From Symsagittifera roscoffensis (taxonomy: Eukaryota; Xenacoelomorpha; Acoela; Convolutidae), in NCBI RefSeq assembly GCF_963678635.1, contig NC_087065.1, positions 74,411,345-74,475,344 of the forward strand: 64,000 bases of DNA, in the 5' to 3' direction. Positions within the stretch are counted from its first letter, which is position 1. Each line of letters starts with the position of its first letter. Below the pieces are notes generated by a model, which was not told where the DNA came from, searched no databases, and saw nothing but the letters and a program-made list of their open reading frames with translations. Below, piece after piece: positions 47,719 to 57,423 of this stretch. The position numbers and the translations under genes were made by a program.

Positions 47719-47738
47719 TCTGGTGCCACCAAGAGTCT

Positions 47739-48665
47739 CACACTGACATCTGTACATTTAGATATAACAAATACCAAATAGAAATAAGACCAAATCACAC
47801 CAGAAATTATACCTCCACTTCTCAATAAATCTAATCAAGTCAACCGAATGATAAAGCTTACACCTTGTCAAAACTCGAACAGCGGACCGAGTTTCTACAT
47901 CGTCAACAAAAAGCAGACTGCAACGACTTTTTTTCTTTAAAACTCTCCTTGCAGCACATTTTCATTCTCTAAAATGAATAAAAATACTTGGAGCAGTAAG
48001 ATTCATTTCCAAACTATATATCTCTATATTTACTTTGGAAAACGAAAATCGTAGAACAGAACTTTAATACTCACCGCAAATTGTGAAAGTTGTCAAAAAT
48101 TCAACACCTGTTGAGGTCCAGTAGCTTGTTTGAGTCCAACAGTTTTTTTGATGTGTTGCTGAGCAACCTAACTTCAATTTCAGATCTGTCACAACCCAAT
48201 GGTCGGATATGATATTTAGGATTTATTCTCCCGCACAGAAACATATTTTTTGACAAAAGATCAAACTTTGTTGTATTTATGATTAAGTCGCGACATCGGC
48301 CTGGGTGAGGTCAAATGAAAAATTGTTCTGCGCTGACCTGACAAACTTAAAAAGCAATTGTCTATCCACTCTCAAAGTTATAAGCTCATTATATTGATCA
48401 ACCCACCAGCGGATTTAGGGGGCGGGGGAGAGCGGCACACAACACCTTCCCTTCCCCACCTCAGGGTTTTGACCCTCTGCTGACCCAAAGGGTACCCCTT
48501 TTTAGTACCTCCATTTTGGCCGACAGACCCTAAATTGTTTCAAAAAGCGCCTTTGGTGTGGTCAAAGTTTTTTTGGTCAAATTTTTCCAAAATTTGCCCA
48601 AATAGCCATTTTATCTTTGAGTGACAGCTCGGAAACACATTTTGGTTGACTAAAAAAAATAAAAG
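47739..48665. other. Noncoding DNA with hAT-like end
   Basis: No gene. CCAGCGGATTTAGGGGGCGG near 48407 and GACCCAAAGGGTACCCC near 48482 resemble ends of decayed DNA transposons; AAATCCGCTACTG near 46232 is a possible opposite end, too far away to pair with confidence. Confidence 0.4.
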
Positions 48666-48848
48666 CATTACGAGGTAAAACTGTGCATTTTTGAATTGAA
48701 GCGGATTCCCTCTGTTCTTCTTTTGTTTTTTCATTTCCTTTGATCGTTCCGACAAATTTTAACATGTTTAAAGGCTGTTTACTGGAATCCTGGAACATAC
48801 AGACACAAAATTGTGCGCCTAACCAGTGCACAGTTTGGCCTCGTAATG
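48666..48848. mobile_element. CATTACGAGG-family MITE, short copy
   Basis: Ends CATTACGAGGTAAAACTGTG and CACAGTTTGGCCTCGTAATG, 183 bp. Flanked by AAG on both sides, a possible 3-bp target duplication. Confidence 0.75.
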
Positions 48849-49215
48849 AAGGTCGACAAAGTTTCGATTTTTTTTTGAAAATCCACCAACCCTCCCCTCC
48901 CCGAGAAAATCCTTGATCCGCACCTGGTTCAATCTCACCTCCCCAAACAAATCCTCCCAAACCCAACCCCGCACCTGCAACAGCCACCATTAATGACACG
49001 AATTGGATAGAATCAGTTTTTTTTGTGATAAAGTAGAAAAAAACTTTAAAAAAAACATAGAGAGCGTTTTCAAATTGTTTTGTATCTTTCCAAAATGTTA
49101 TTAAAATAAAAAATGCCAGTTTCAATTTACATTCTATGCATGTTGCACAAATAGAACTGTTTTGTGTCTGCGTGTTTTCACCTGCGTTTTATGATGCTCA
49201 ATCTATACAATTTTT
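48849..49215. other. Noncoding DNA
   Basis: Contains CTTGATCCGCACCTGGTTCA (near 48911) and a purine/pyrimidine-skewed block, perhaps another transposon end. The long minus-strand frame here spans the MITE and is rejected below. Confidence 0.4.
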
Positions 49216-49363
49216 GGATCTCATTATCGCCCTGGTACCTAGTAACAAATATTCCCCTATAAAGCAACAAATCAACGGTTAAGCATATCATAATTTTATA
49301 CATAGTAACTTATTTCCCCTCCCCTTCCTTTTTTGCAAAAGGGGGATATAGATAAAAAGATCC
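49216..49363. mobile_element. GGATCT-family MITE (A type)
   Basis: 148 bp, starts GGATCTCATTAT and ends ATAAAAAGATCC, with the interior CTGGTACCTAGTAACAAAT and CCCCTATAAAG shared with 1611 and 2838. Confidence 0.75.
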
Positions 49364-50067
49364 CAACTTTTATACCATGAGTAACATATTGTAAAATTGC
49401 GGCAGTGAATTTATAATTTTCACGTACGATTTGGCGATGCAGTTCGATCATGACGAAAGTATAAGGGATAACTAAAAGGGCGTGCTTGTAGCAAAAACTC
49501 ACCTTCAAATTTGTGGTTCTTACCGCTAGAACCCTCAGATATCAATAAAACTTAAAGGAGTTCTTTGAAACGTAAGGGTTTGCCTTGCATACCTAAAGTG
49601 ACTATGTTGCTCCCTGGAGCACTGAAGGAGATTTTTCTTTCAGTTTTTTACTCAAATCTCGGATCGCAATTTTCAAAAACCACAGGCAATAATCATATTA
49701 AAAATCACAAGCAATAATTAATGCGAAAATTATCTAAATCATTTTTTGTCAATTATTTTGATTTTGTTCCACCGTAAGAAATCGTTTAAACACATTGTTT
49801 TACTAATGGGTTCATAAACCTTAAATTGATTCCACAAATGGGCAACCATTTTTAATACTATTTAAAAGAATCAATTTAAATGAGAAACGGACTATACAGC
49901 CTTGTTCGATATATGCCTGCAATTTGCAGAAGCCAAAATTATTTCAATCTCAAAAGGTTGTCAGTGTGGGCAAGCGTAACTATTGCATGTCAAAACCCCT
50001 CCACTAATTTCAACCAAGGTAAAGCGAAGGCTAGCAGTGAAGATAAAACACGATCTACAGCTTAAGT
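49364..50067 (-). other. 3' flank of cysteine-rich copy 3
   Basis: From about 49690 to 50067 this parallels 41880-42225, the presumed 3' UTR of copy 2. The remainder shows nothing. Confidence 0.45.
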
Positions 50068-50963
50068 TCATCTACCTTTGTTGTTCATATACACGATGAA
50101 ACCAATGATGGCAATTACAAGGCAGCAGCAGCAGTTTGAAATTGAGATGATCAGAATCAAACCGCTGGTGTCTTCCCTGAAACGATTAAATCAACGCCCA
50201 TAAAGTTATTTAACAGGACGTCGCGCCTTCCAATTCATCCACTTGTTTTTCAGTTTTTAAAGGCTAACAAAAATCTATTAAAATGCTTTTTCTTTTCTGA
50301 AATTCAATTCGGATCTAATTAACAATCTCCCCTCTATGGCATCTACTGAACAATCTCACACCCTTTTCTATAAATAAGGTAAGCTAGCAAAGAGTTTTCT
50401 ATTGCGAATTCTAATTTTGCTGCATTCTGATTGGTCGAAAATTCTACTGTTGTAACCTACTTGACAATCCCCCTTTCTTAACGAGTGGGGGATTTTTAAG
50501 TAGATATCTTTCTAATCAAACACACCAGCGTGAACAACTGAACATTTTTGAACATCATATCTCTCAAAAAGTGCCACATGAACAAATTTTTTTCATTTTT
50601 TTTTGAAATTTTACGAAAGTGGACAACTAGAGAAAGTGAAATTTTGATCAATCATTTTTGAGTTTTGTGCACACTGACCATGAAAACGTATAATCGATTA
50701 TTATCCAGAAAACTCCAGTGCGGGGAGGACGTATATAAGCCACATTTCTGATAACATTTTTTGAGTTCATTTACTGCCGCCCAATCCGTTTCTGATGACC
50801 CAACAGGTACCGGCCTTGCTGCAATAGCCGTCATCGCAACACTATGTGTCATGATCATTGAAAGCACAGTCCCAGTCACTGCCACATGCATATGATCCAT
50901 CAACTGCAACGTTCGCCAGAGAGAACCACAGCAAAATGACACAAGCCAGATGCAAACAGGACT
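50068..50963 (-). pseudogene. Cysteine-rich membrane peptide gene, copy 3, damaged
   Basis: Paralog of 42226-42901 on the same strand. The Cys exon (50963-50801, 163 nt) follows acceptor GAAATCTTTCAG and keeps the leader VILLWFSLANVAVDG and the Cys order, but the codon just before the double Cys is TAG (50842-50844). The donor is also lost: where copy 2 has GTAAGGTCATC, this copy lacks four bases and reads GGTCATC. By contrast the membrane exon (50176-50068, 109 nt) is intact, with acceptor TTTAATCGTTTCAG, LILIISISNCCCCLVIAIIG, a basic tail (YMNNKGR) and TGA. The intron (624 nt) contains a MITE absent from copy 2. The locus probably no longer makes the full protein; alternative use of the intact membrane exon cannot be excluded. 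Confidence 0.7.
50311..50508. mobile_element. GGATCT-family MITE (B type) in the intron of copy 3
   Basis: Matches 3974-4179: GGATCTAATTAACAATCTCC at the left, GCTGCATTCTGATTGG inside, GTAGATATC at the right. It lies in the intron of the damaged cysteine-rich gene. Confidence 0.75.
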
Positions 50964-51318
50964 CTGAAAGATTTCACTCTTCATGAAATATCGATTTAGA
51001 AACATAGACAATTTTTTTTAAATTGACTAGTTTGGAAATGTTTCTGAACCAAAAAATTGAACCATATTGGTGAAACTTGAAACACTGGACTGACAAAAAA
51101 TTTCGAGAAAAATACCCCCTAACAAAAATAAAATATTTGCCCCATTTTGGGTTTTAACCAGGGAAACGAAATTAACTGTTGGTTCTCTGTTTGCAGTTAC
51201 AGCCAATCTAAAAGGAAAAAATGTCTACTATAAATAACCAAATCAAATCGAATATGAATAGAAGCTTAAGATCTTAAATTGGTCCAAAAGGGGGGCAGAT
51301 CACGTTGACATGATCCTT
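50964..51318. other. Upstream flank of cysteine-rich copy 3
   Basis: No 5' exon identified. TTTTCCTTTTAG near 51222-51211 on the minus strand is a possible acceptor, but no start codon could be tied to the Cys exon. Confidence 0.35.
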
Positions 51319-51526
51319 CATTACGAGGCCAAACTGTGCACTTTAATTATATTCCAAAATGTAAGTGAAATACCTCTAATGTAAATTTGTCGGCACATTG
51401 ATTTTGTTACGGATTTCGCAACGAGCGAAATGATTTAGATGTGCCGGATTCCGCAAAAGTAAGCAGATTCCGCAAATTTACAAGTCCGCTCACAATTCAC
51501 AAAAAGCACAGTTTGGCCTCGTAATG
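51319..51526. mobile_element. CATTACGAGG-family MITE
   Basis: 208 bp between CATTACGAGGCCAAACTGTG and CACAGTTTGGCCTCGTAATG, the best-preserved ends of the family. Interior has GGATTCCGCAAAAGTAAGC-type motifs. Confidence 0.85.
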
Positions 51527-51951
51527 TTCCCACGCAAATATCATCTGCCGGGACTAAATAACCGTAAGGCTCATTCAACGTATATGATGCAGCGTATATA
51601 TGTTATCATTCACGTATAAAACCTATATTTTCTGCTAAAAAATCAAATTTTTAAGGATATTATAGTTTCAACAAGGGGGAAATTTTTCCTCTGCGAGATT
51701 TATCCAGAGACGGTTTTATTCCAGATGGTCATTTTCTTAGATTAATGAGTCCTATGGGAGGTTTAGTCCAGCTGCGTCAATCCAATGAGGGAGAAGCAGA
51801 GCTCAACCTAGACCAGGTCAAGCTTGCTCTGTCGAAGTTCGCTTTAGCGAGGCTCAATGGGAAGAAACATAGAACGTATAGTTGGGTGGCCTTTAAAAGG
51901 CCGGTTTGGTTGATGTGGAGTACACCTTGAGCTTAAGATCGTCGAGCCAAC

Positions 51952-52006
51952 ATTCGTCGAGCCAACTGGATGTCCTTGGGCATAAACGTGACTCTCTTGA
52001 CGTGGA
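51952..52006 (-). pseudogene. Histone H3 C-terminal fragment (X1)
   Basis: Minus strand reads IHVKRVTFMPKDIQLARR, the H3 segment around the last helix. It lacks the rest of the gene; the T block follows at its 5' side. Confidence 0.8.
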
Positions 52007-52817
52007 TTTTTAATTCAATAGTGGGTAGATATTCCGGCACTTTCATTCGATATGGAGATTTGTATTAGACGCTGTCATTTTCCATCGCCAAGTAGCTTTT
52101 CGTCGCCCAAAAAAGTCCCATACTTTTTGTCGCCCAAAAAGTTTGCCAAAAATCCGCTGCTCTACCATTTTTGTATTAATGAAAAAATGCCCACGTAGCA
52201 ATATGGCAAATAACCTGCTTCAATCAATTTGGAAGATTTCGTCTAATACAAACAAGACTGCTCGTATATCAGGGCAAAGCCCTGAATGTTCAGACTGCCC
52301 CGTAATCCATATGGAATAGATTTTTGGGAGAAAAACTTTGAAAACTATAAATTTGGGACAATATCAAAGGTCGAGTAATTAAATATGAGTCGTGGGAAAA
52401 GGGGAAAATAATATGGCCGATTAGCTAGCCTCAATTCAACTTGGAACAGCTTTATTGAGAAGGATATTTCGGGATAAGAGACAATATCTTCAATGGGGCT
52501 TTAAAACTTTTAATTCGGTTGCATATTACTTATATAGCGTGTCAATTGTTCCGAATTGGCCGTAGTAGCAATTTATAAACCCCCAAAAGGTTATAAAAAA
52601 TTCACAAATGAAAAATCATAATTCAGAATAACAAAACACTTCGCAAAACAACAAGACCTGTTTTGCTCAGAACAGCAAAGCCTTTCAAAATATACAAGAA
52701 AACTGCGTTAAAAACGCTATTTAAGAAGTCAAAAGTTTCTTGGTGAACAAAAACCTACCCGAGCTTAAGTATTCAGTAATTTTTTTTTAAATTAGTTGGA
52801 ATAAAAAACACAAAAAA

Positions 52818-53057
52818 TTGCAAAGAACAGGACAAAAAAAACGAGCGAAACAAGTTGCAAGAAACAAGAAGACTAACAAAGGTGGCCTGAGCACACAAAA
52901 AAATATAAAAAGGAAGCAGTTGGCGGTACTCGACCTTCCTGATAATCAGGTCAAAATTAAACTAAAGAAAAATAAGTTTCAAACTTTGTCAAAAACAAGC
53001 CAGCAGAATACAAAAGGATTGATTAAAAAAGAGAGTGAAAACTTGACAGTTCAATAG
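52818..53057 (+). CDS. Lys-rich ORF in repeat T1
   Basis: A 79-codon frame, very basic (VARNKKTNKGGLSTQ, then RKQLAVLDLPDNQVKIKLKK). The same peptide is readable at 54359-54601 and, broken, at 47022-47255. Conserved wording across copies suggests it once coded for something, probably part of a mobile element or duplicated gene. No family recognised and no expression evidence. Confidence 0.35.
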   Translation: MQRTGQKKRAKQVARNKKTNKGGLSTQKNIKRKQLAVLDLPDNQVKIKLKKNKFQTLSKTSQQNTKGLIKKESENLTVQ

Positions 53058-53215
53058 CTAAAAAGGCGTTCAAATAACGGCAAAACTGAAAACTAGAACA
53101 AAGAAGCATCAGATAAGTTGGAAAATTAGCAGCTACCACCAGGGTTGCCAAAATCTGCCTCAGAGGAAAAAGGAACGTCGGACTCAACAATGTCTTCTAG
53201 CTCAAACTGGTCAGT

Positions 53216-53452
53216 TTGCAGAGCTTATCAGACCTATGTGATTTAAAGCAAGCTCGTACAAGCTCGTCTGAGCTCTCTGAGGTAGATTGCTTGAAAAACT
53301 TAGGCTACGTACGGAAGCAATTGAACAGCCAGCTCGAGCTCAATTTCCAGCTGCGTCAACCCAATGAGGGGCAAGCAGAGCTCAACCTAGACCAGCTCAA
53401 GCTTGCTCTGGTCAAAGTCCGTTTGAGCGAGGCTCAATGTGAAGAAATATAG
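53216..53452 (+). CDS. Leu/Gln/Glu-rich ORF in block X2
   Basis: A 78-codon frame with a helix-forming, possibly coiled-coil segment (SQLELNFQLRQPNEGQAELN, then LDQLKLALVKVRLSEAQ). Versions occur at 51745-51900 and about 54790-55022, the latter with an in-frame TAG. The region lies just past the 3' end of the H3 remnant on the other strand, where the minus strand is also open (53387-53584). It is not clear which strand, if either, ever coded. Confidence 0.3.
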   Translation: MQSLSDLCDLKQARTSSSELSEVDCLKNLGYVRKQLNSQLELNFQLRQPNEGQAELNLDQLKLALVKVRLSEAQCEEI

Positions 53453-53529
53453 AACGTATAGTTGAGTGGCCTTTAAAAAGACCGGTTTGGTTGAAGTGGA
53501 GTACACCTCGAGCTTAAGCTCGCTCTCCT

Positions 53530-53590
53530 CAGATTCGTCGAGCCAACTGGATGTCCTTGGGCATAAACGTGACTCTCTTGGCATGAATTT
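53530..53590 (-). pseudogene. Histone H3 C-terminal fragment (X2)
   Basis: Minus strand reads IHAKRVTFMPKDIQLARRI and then a stop, five residues short of a normal H3 end. The 5' side is joined to repeat T2 within codon context of H3 residue ~112, marking the recombination point. Confidence 0.85.
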
Positions 53591-54358
53591 TTATTTCAAT
53601 AGTGGGTTGATATTCCGACACTTTGATTCGATATTGAGATTTGTATAAGACGCCGTCATTTTCCATCGCCAAGTAGCTTTTCGTCGCCCAAAAAAGTCCC
53701 ATACTTTTTGTCGCCCAAAAATCTGCCAAAAATTCGCTACTCTACCATTTTTGTAATAATGAAAAATTGCCCACGTAGCACTATGGAAAACAGCCTGCTT
53801 CAATCATTTTGGAAGATTTCGTCTAAAACGAACAAGAATGCTCGTATATCAGGGCAAAGCCCTGAATGTTCCGACTGCCCCGTAATCCATGTGGAATAAA
53901 TTTTTTAGCAAAAATTTTTGAAAACTATAAATTTTGGTCAATATCAAAGGTCGAGTAGTAAAATTTGAGTCGTAGGAAATTAAAATGGCCGATTAGCTAG
54001 CCTCAATTCAAAATGAAACAGCTTTATTGTGAGGGTTATTTCGGTATAAGAGACAATATCTTCATTGGGGCATATAAAACTATTAGTTCGGTTGCATAAT
54101 ACTTATAAAGCGTGTCAATTGTTCCGAATTGACCGTAGTAGCAATTTATAAACCCCCAAAAAGTTATAGAAAATCCACAAATGAAAAATCACAATTCAGA
54201 ATAACAAAACACTTCGCAGAACAACAAAACTTGTTTTGTTCAGAAGAGCAAAATATTTCAAAGTATACAAGAAAACTGCGTTAAAAATGCTATTTAAGAA
54301 GTCGAAATTTTCTTGGTGAAGAAAAACCTACCCGAGTTTAAGTATTCAGTCATTTTCT

Positions 54359-54601
54359 TTGAAAATAGTTGGAACAAAAAACACAAAAAAATTGCAAAGA
54401 AGAAGACAAATATACAAGCGAAGCAAAGTTGCAAGAAACAAGAAGACTAACAAAGGTGGCCTGAGTACACGGAAAAATACAAAAAGGAAACAGTTGGCGG
54501 TATTCGACCTTCCTGATAATCAGGTCAAAATTAAATTGAAGAAAAATAAGCTAACAAATTTCGTCAAAAACAAGCCAGCAGAACACAATAGGATTGATTA
54601 A
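54359..54601 (+). CDS. Lys-rich ORF in repeat T2
   Basis: An 80-codon frame with the same core as at 52818 (KVARNKKTNKGGLSTRKNTK, then LPDNQVKIKLKKNKL). Differences from the T1 version are mostly single residues without frame loss. Function unknown; may be chance conservation by recent duplication. Confidence 0.35.
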   Translation: MKIVGTKNTKKLQRRRQIYKRSKVARNKKTNKGGLSTRKNTKRKQLAVFDLPDNQVKIKLKKNKLTNFVKNKPAEHNRID

Positions 54602-55102
54602 AAAAAATGAAAACTTGACAGTTCAATAGCTAAAATGGCGTTCACATATATGCATAACTGAGAATTAGGACAAAGAAGTATCAGATAAGTTGGAAAACTA
54701 ACAGCTACCACCAGGGTTGTCAAAATCTGCCCTTGGGGAAAAAGGAACGTTGGACTCAACAACGTCTTCTACCTCAAACTGGTCCAACCACAGAGCTTAT
54801 CAGACCAATGTGATTTAAATCAAGCTCGTACAAGCTCGTCTAAGCTCTCTGAGGTAGATTGCTTAAAAAACTTAGGCTACGTACGGGAGCAATTGAACAG
54901 CCAGCTCGAGCTCAATTTCTAGCTGCGTCAACCCAATGAGGGTGAAGCAGAGCTCAACCTAGACCAGCTCAAGCTTACTCTGGCCGAAGTCCGCTTGAGC
55001 GAGGCTCAATGTGAAGAAATATAGAACGTTTATTTGGGTGGCCTTTAAAAAGGCCGGTTTGGTCAATGTGGAATACACCTTGAGCTTAAGCTCGCTCTCC
55101 TC

Positions 55103-55480
55103 AGATTCGTCAAGCCAACTGGATGTCCTTGTACTAAAAGGTGACTCTCTTGGCGTGGAATACTCGAACAGGCTGACCAAGTAACTCTCACTGTCTTCTT
55201 GCAGAGCCATGATGCCAGTGCCCTGGAAACGCAAGTCAGTCTTGAAGTCCTGCGCGATCTCTATGGCCAGTCGCTGGAAGGGCAGCTTTTGGATCATCAG
55301 CTCAGCGGACTTCTGATCTCCCCTGATCTCCCTCAGGTCAACGATTCCTGGTCTTTATCAGTGAGGCTTCTTCACACCGCCTGTGGAAGGGGCGCTCTTC
55401 CTTGCAGGCTTGGTAGCCAATTGCTTCCTGGGTGCTTTTTATCCAGTACTCTTCCGTGAAGTCTGTTTCGTTCGGGCCAT
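55103..55480 (-). pseudogene. Histone H3 pseudogene
   Basis: ATG at 55480 (minus) begins MARTKQTSRKSTG, then a stop replaces the Gly before KAPRKQLATKPARKSAPSTG; two further stops follow KKPH. Downstream, [20 protein letters not shown] and [14 protein letters not shown] are clear histone-fold sequence. A deletion after LFEYS removes about six residues and shifts the frame; HAKRVTF and KDIQLA can still be read in the shifted frame, with further stops, up to 55103. Functional H3 is 136 codons; this remnant is about 126. It resembles canonical H3 rather than a centromeric variant: the N-tail spacing ARTKQT..RKSTG and KAPRKQLAT is kept. No introns. The upstream region keeps histone-like promoter motifs, so it is a copied gene, not a processed retrocopy. 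No histone 3' stem-loop was found. Confidence 0.9.
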
Positions 55481-55599
55481 TCTTCGTCAGTTGAGTGTAG
55501 CTGAGTTGTAGATGTTAAAGCAGATTTCGGGCGTTGAAGTTTAGGCAAATCCATTAGGTAACCTAGAGATTCAGATCTTAAGGAGCTTTGAGATCACTC

Positions 55600-56020
55600 G
55601 ACGTATATAAAATAGTTAGGCTCCTAAAGGAGAAATAGAAAAAGAGCTCTGATAAGTCCATTCTTAGACAAACTAGAGAGCATTTTCAACTATATATAGT
55701 AATTTATGTGAAGTGCCGACTATTTTTTTTGGGATTGGGCTTTCCCGCCAAAAGCAGCAAAGGTGATTGGCCCATCTCTGAGGAGAGCGAAAGCTCAAAC
55801 TAAGCTCGAATTTGATTGGCTGAGATGTAAAGACACAGCATTCTGATGTTTTTGGTTCGTGGGTTGACTCAAAGCTAATATTAGCTTGCTAAAGCTCAGT
55901 TCAGCTTAAGCTAGCTGAATGGAGCTCTTTAGTTTAATTTAGAAGCTCAAAGAAAGCTGCTGCGAGCTGTGAGTTAGAGATCCCACGGAAACTCAAACTG
56001 TGCTCAAATCTGATTGGCTG
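55600..56020 (-). promoter_or_regulatory. Histone-type promoter region of the H3 pseudogene
   Basis: On the minus strand, upstream of ATG 55480: TATA-like sequences (TTTTATATA near 55604-55612; TATATATA at 55691-55698), an E2F-type site (complement of TTTCCCGCC, 55741-55749), and four CCAAT boxes (complements of ATTGG at 55734, 55766, 55815, 56013). The last two lie in a duplicated block (CTCAAACT..GATTGGCTG). E2F plus multiple CCAAT boxes is the usual S-phase histone arrangement. Activity is not shown. Confidence 0.6.
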
Positions 56021-56049
56021 CGAGGTGAAAATTTGAAATGTTGTATTAA

Positions 56050-57423
56050 ACTATTTGACATTAATGAGGAGAAAAACCAAAAATTGTGGTTTTGCGCTTG
56101 ATAGCTTCAGTTCTGTATTGAGAAAATTTTTTCTGTTAATGAACTGCAATTTTGTTGTCTTAAATACATTTGATATCAAAATTGCTTTTTGCAAGATTTC
56201 ACGTCAAGCATAACACGAAAACAAAAAAATTATCTGTTTATCTCTACTTGTATTTCAGTGAAAAGAATTTGATGTTCTTGGTGTTTGAAAACTTATATTT
56301 TCAAACGAAAATCAAAAAATTTGCTTTTTTAGTATACCAATTTTTAAGTAAAGGTGAAAAAGAGATTTTTTTCAAGACTTACTAGTGACGTGACTTACGT
56401 TTTGGATTTGGAAAGCTTCGGCTAGCTCTAGTTCTCTGTCACTTACACATTTTTTACGAAGCATTCATTGAATTCTTCCACTTGTACTCATGTGAAAAAC
56501 CCTCGAGAAACAACTGCTCTATAAAAAATTCAAGTTATTTCAGATAAAAACTGAAAGATCTGCTTTTTTCACCAAAGTTCAGGCAAAAAAAACAACAAAC
56601 TACTTATTTTCTCAAATTTCGCTATTGGCATGTGCCTTTATCTTGGATTTAGATTGATTTAACTAGCTCCAACTCTCTCTCTCAACGCTTTTTAAAAATT
56701 TTGACAAAAATCAATACTAAAAAGTGCCATTGGGATTATGCTGGAGAAAAAAATACTGGGAACATGCTATAGTTTGTTTAAGTTTTCTTTATATACTAAA
56801 CATCGACTAATCGAACTATTTAGCCGAAATTTTATTTCTATGTTTAACTAACTTAGTTAATATCAGTAGGTTCATGAAGTAGCGAGTTTTCCAATCAGTT
56901 AGTTGAAAGCCTATGGATTGAGAATCTTGATGTTTCCCAGTGTTTTCCACGATTTGACGTTTTTTTTTTGAAAACTTTTGTAGAACCATGAAAAATCCTA
57001 TTTACAAATTGATTTCGAACATTTCAAGATGTAAAAATACATATTGCTTCTCTGAAACTTTGCTTCAAAGTAAGGATATATGGGATAGAACAAGAGCATG
57101 CAATTTATTAGTTCAGAGAGAGATTCATTTTCTGAATTGTAAAATTGTGTTTTAGAACAGAACAATTTTTTGTGCAAAGCTACTAATAAATTGATTTTAA
57201 AAAATTAAGCTTAAAAATCATTTTTTGAGTTCAGTTTTTTTAAAAATTGATTAAATTAGAAGATAGTAGACCAAGCAGAAACAAAACATAACCAAAATTG
57301 ATATGTATGAGAAAATATAATTGACTTTTATTGGATTAACACGGGAACCTGAACAAACACAATAATTGCTTCAACTCTTTTACTCCTTATAGCTTGAGTT
57401 TTATCAAACCTTAAAATTTCCTG
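56050..57423. other. Noncoding DNA
   Basis: 1.4 kb, AT-rich. A 71-codon frame at 56170 has no features. Nothing else seen. Confidence 0.4.

Larger units (their letters stand above)
51735..55140. repeat. Tandem array of X and T blocks (about 1.57-kb units)
   Basis: Order X1 (51735-52009), T1 (52004-53060), X2 (53090-53590), T2 (53586-54620), X3 (54640-55140). The offset between equivalent points is about 1.54-1.58 kb. X blocks carry AATGAGGG..AGCAGAGCTCAACC and end in the 3' part of a histone H3 gene on the minus strand. T blocks equal the repeat at 46381. Confidence 0.85.

Noticed and set aside
48577-49125. 182-codon minus-strand open frame
   Set aside because: It runs across a CATTACGAGG-family MITE, low-complexity G/C-skewed DNA and unrelated sequence; composition changes at the repeat edges and no domain is visible.
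55199-55459. 86-codon plus-strand open frame
   Set aside because: Antisense of the histone H3 pseudogene; the H3 protein sequence is unmistakable on the minus strand.
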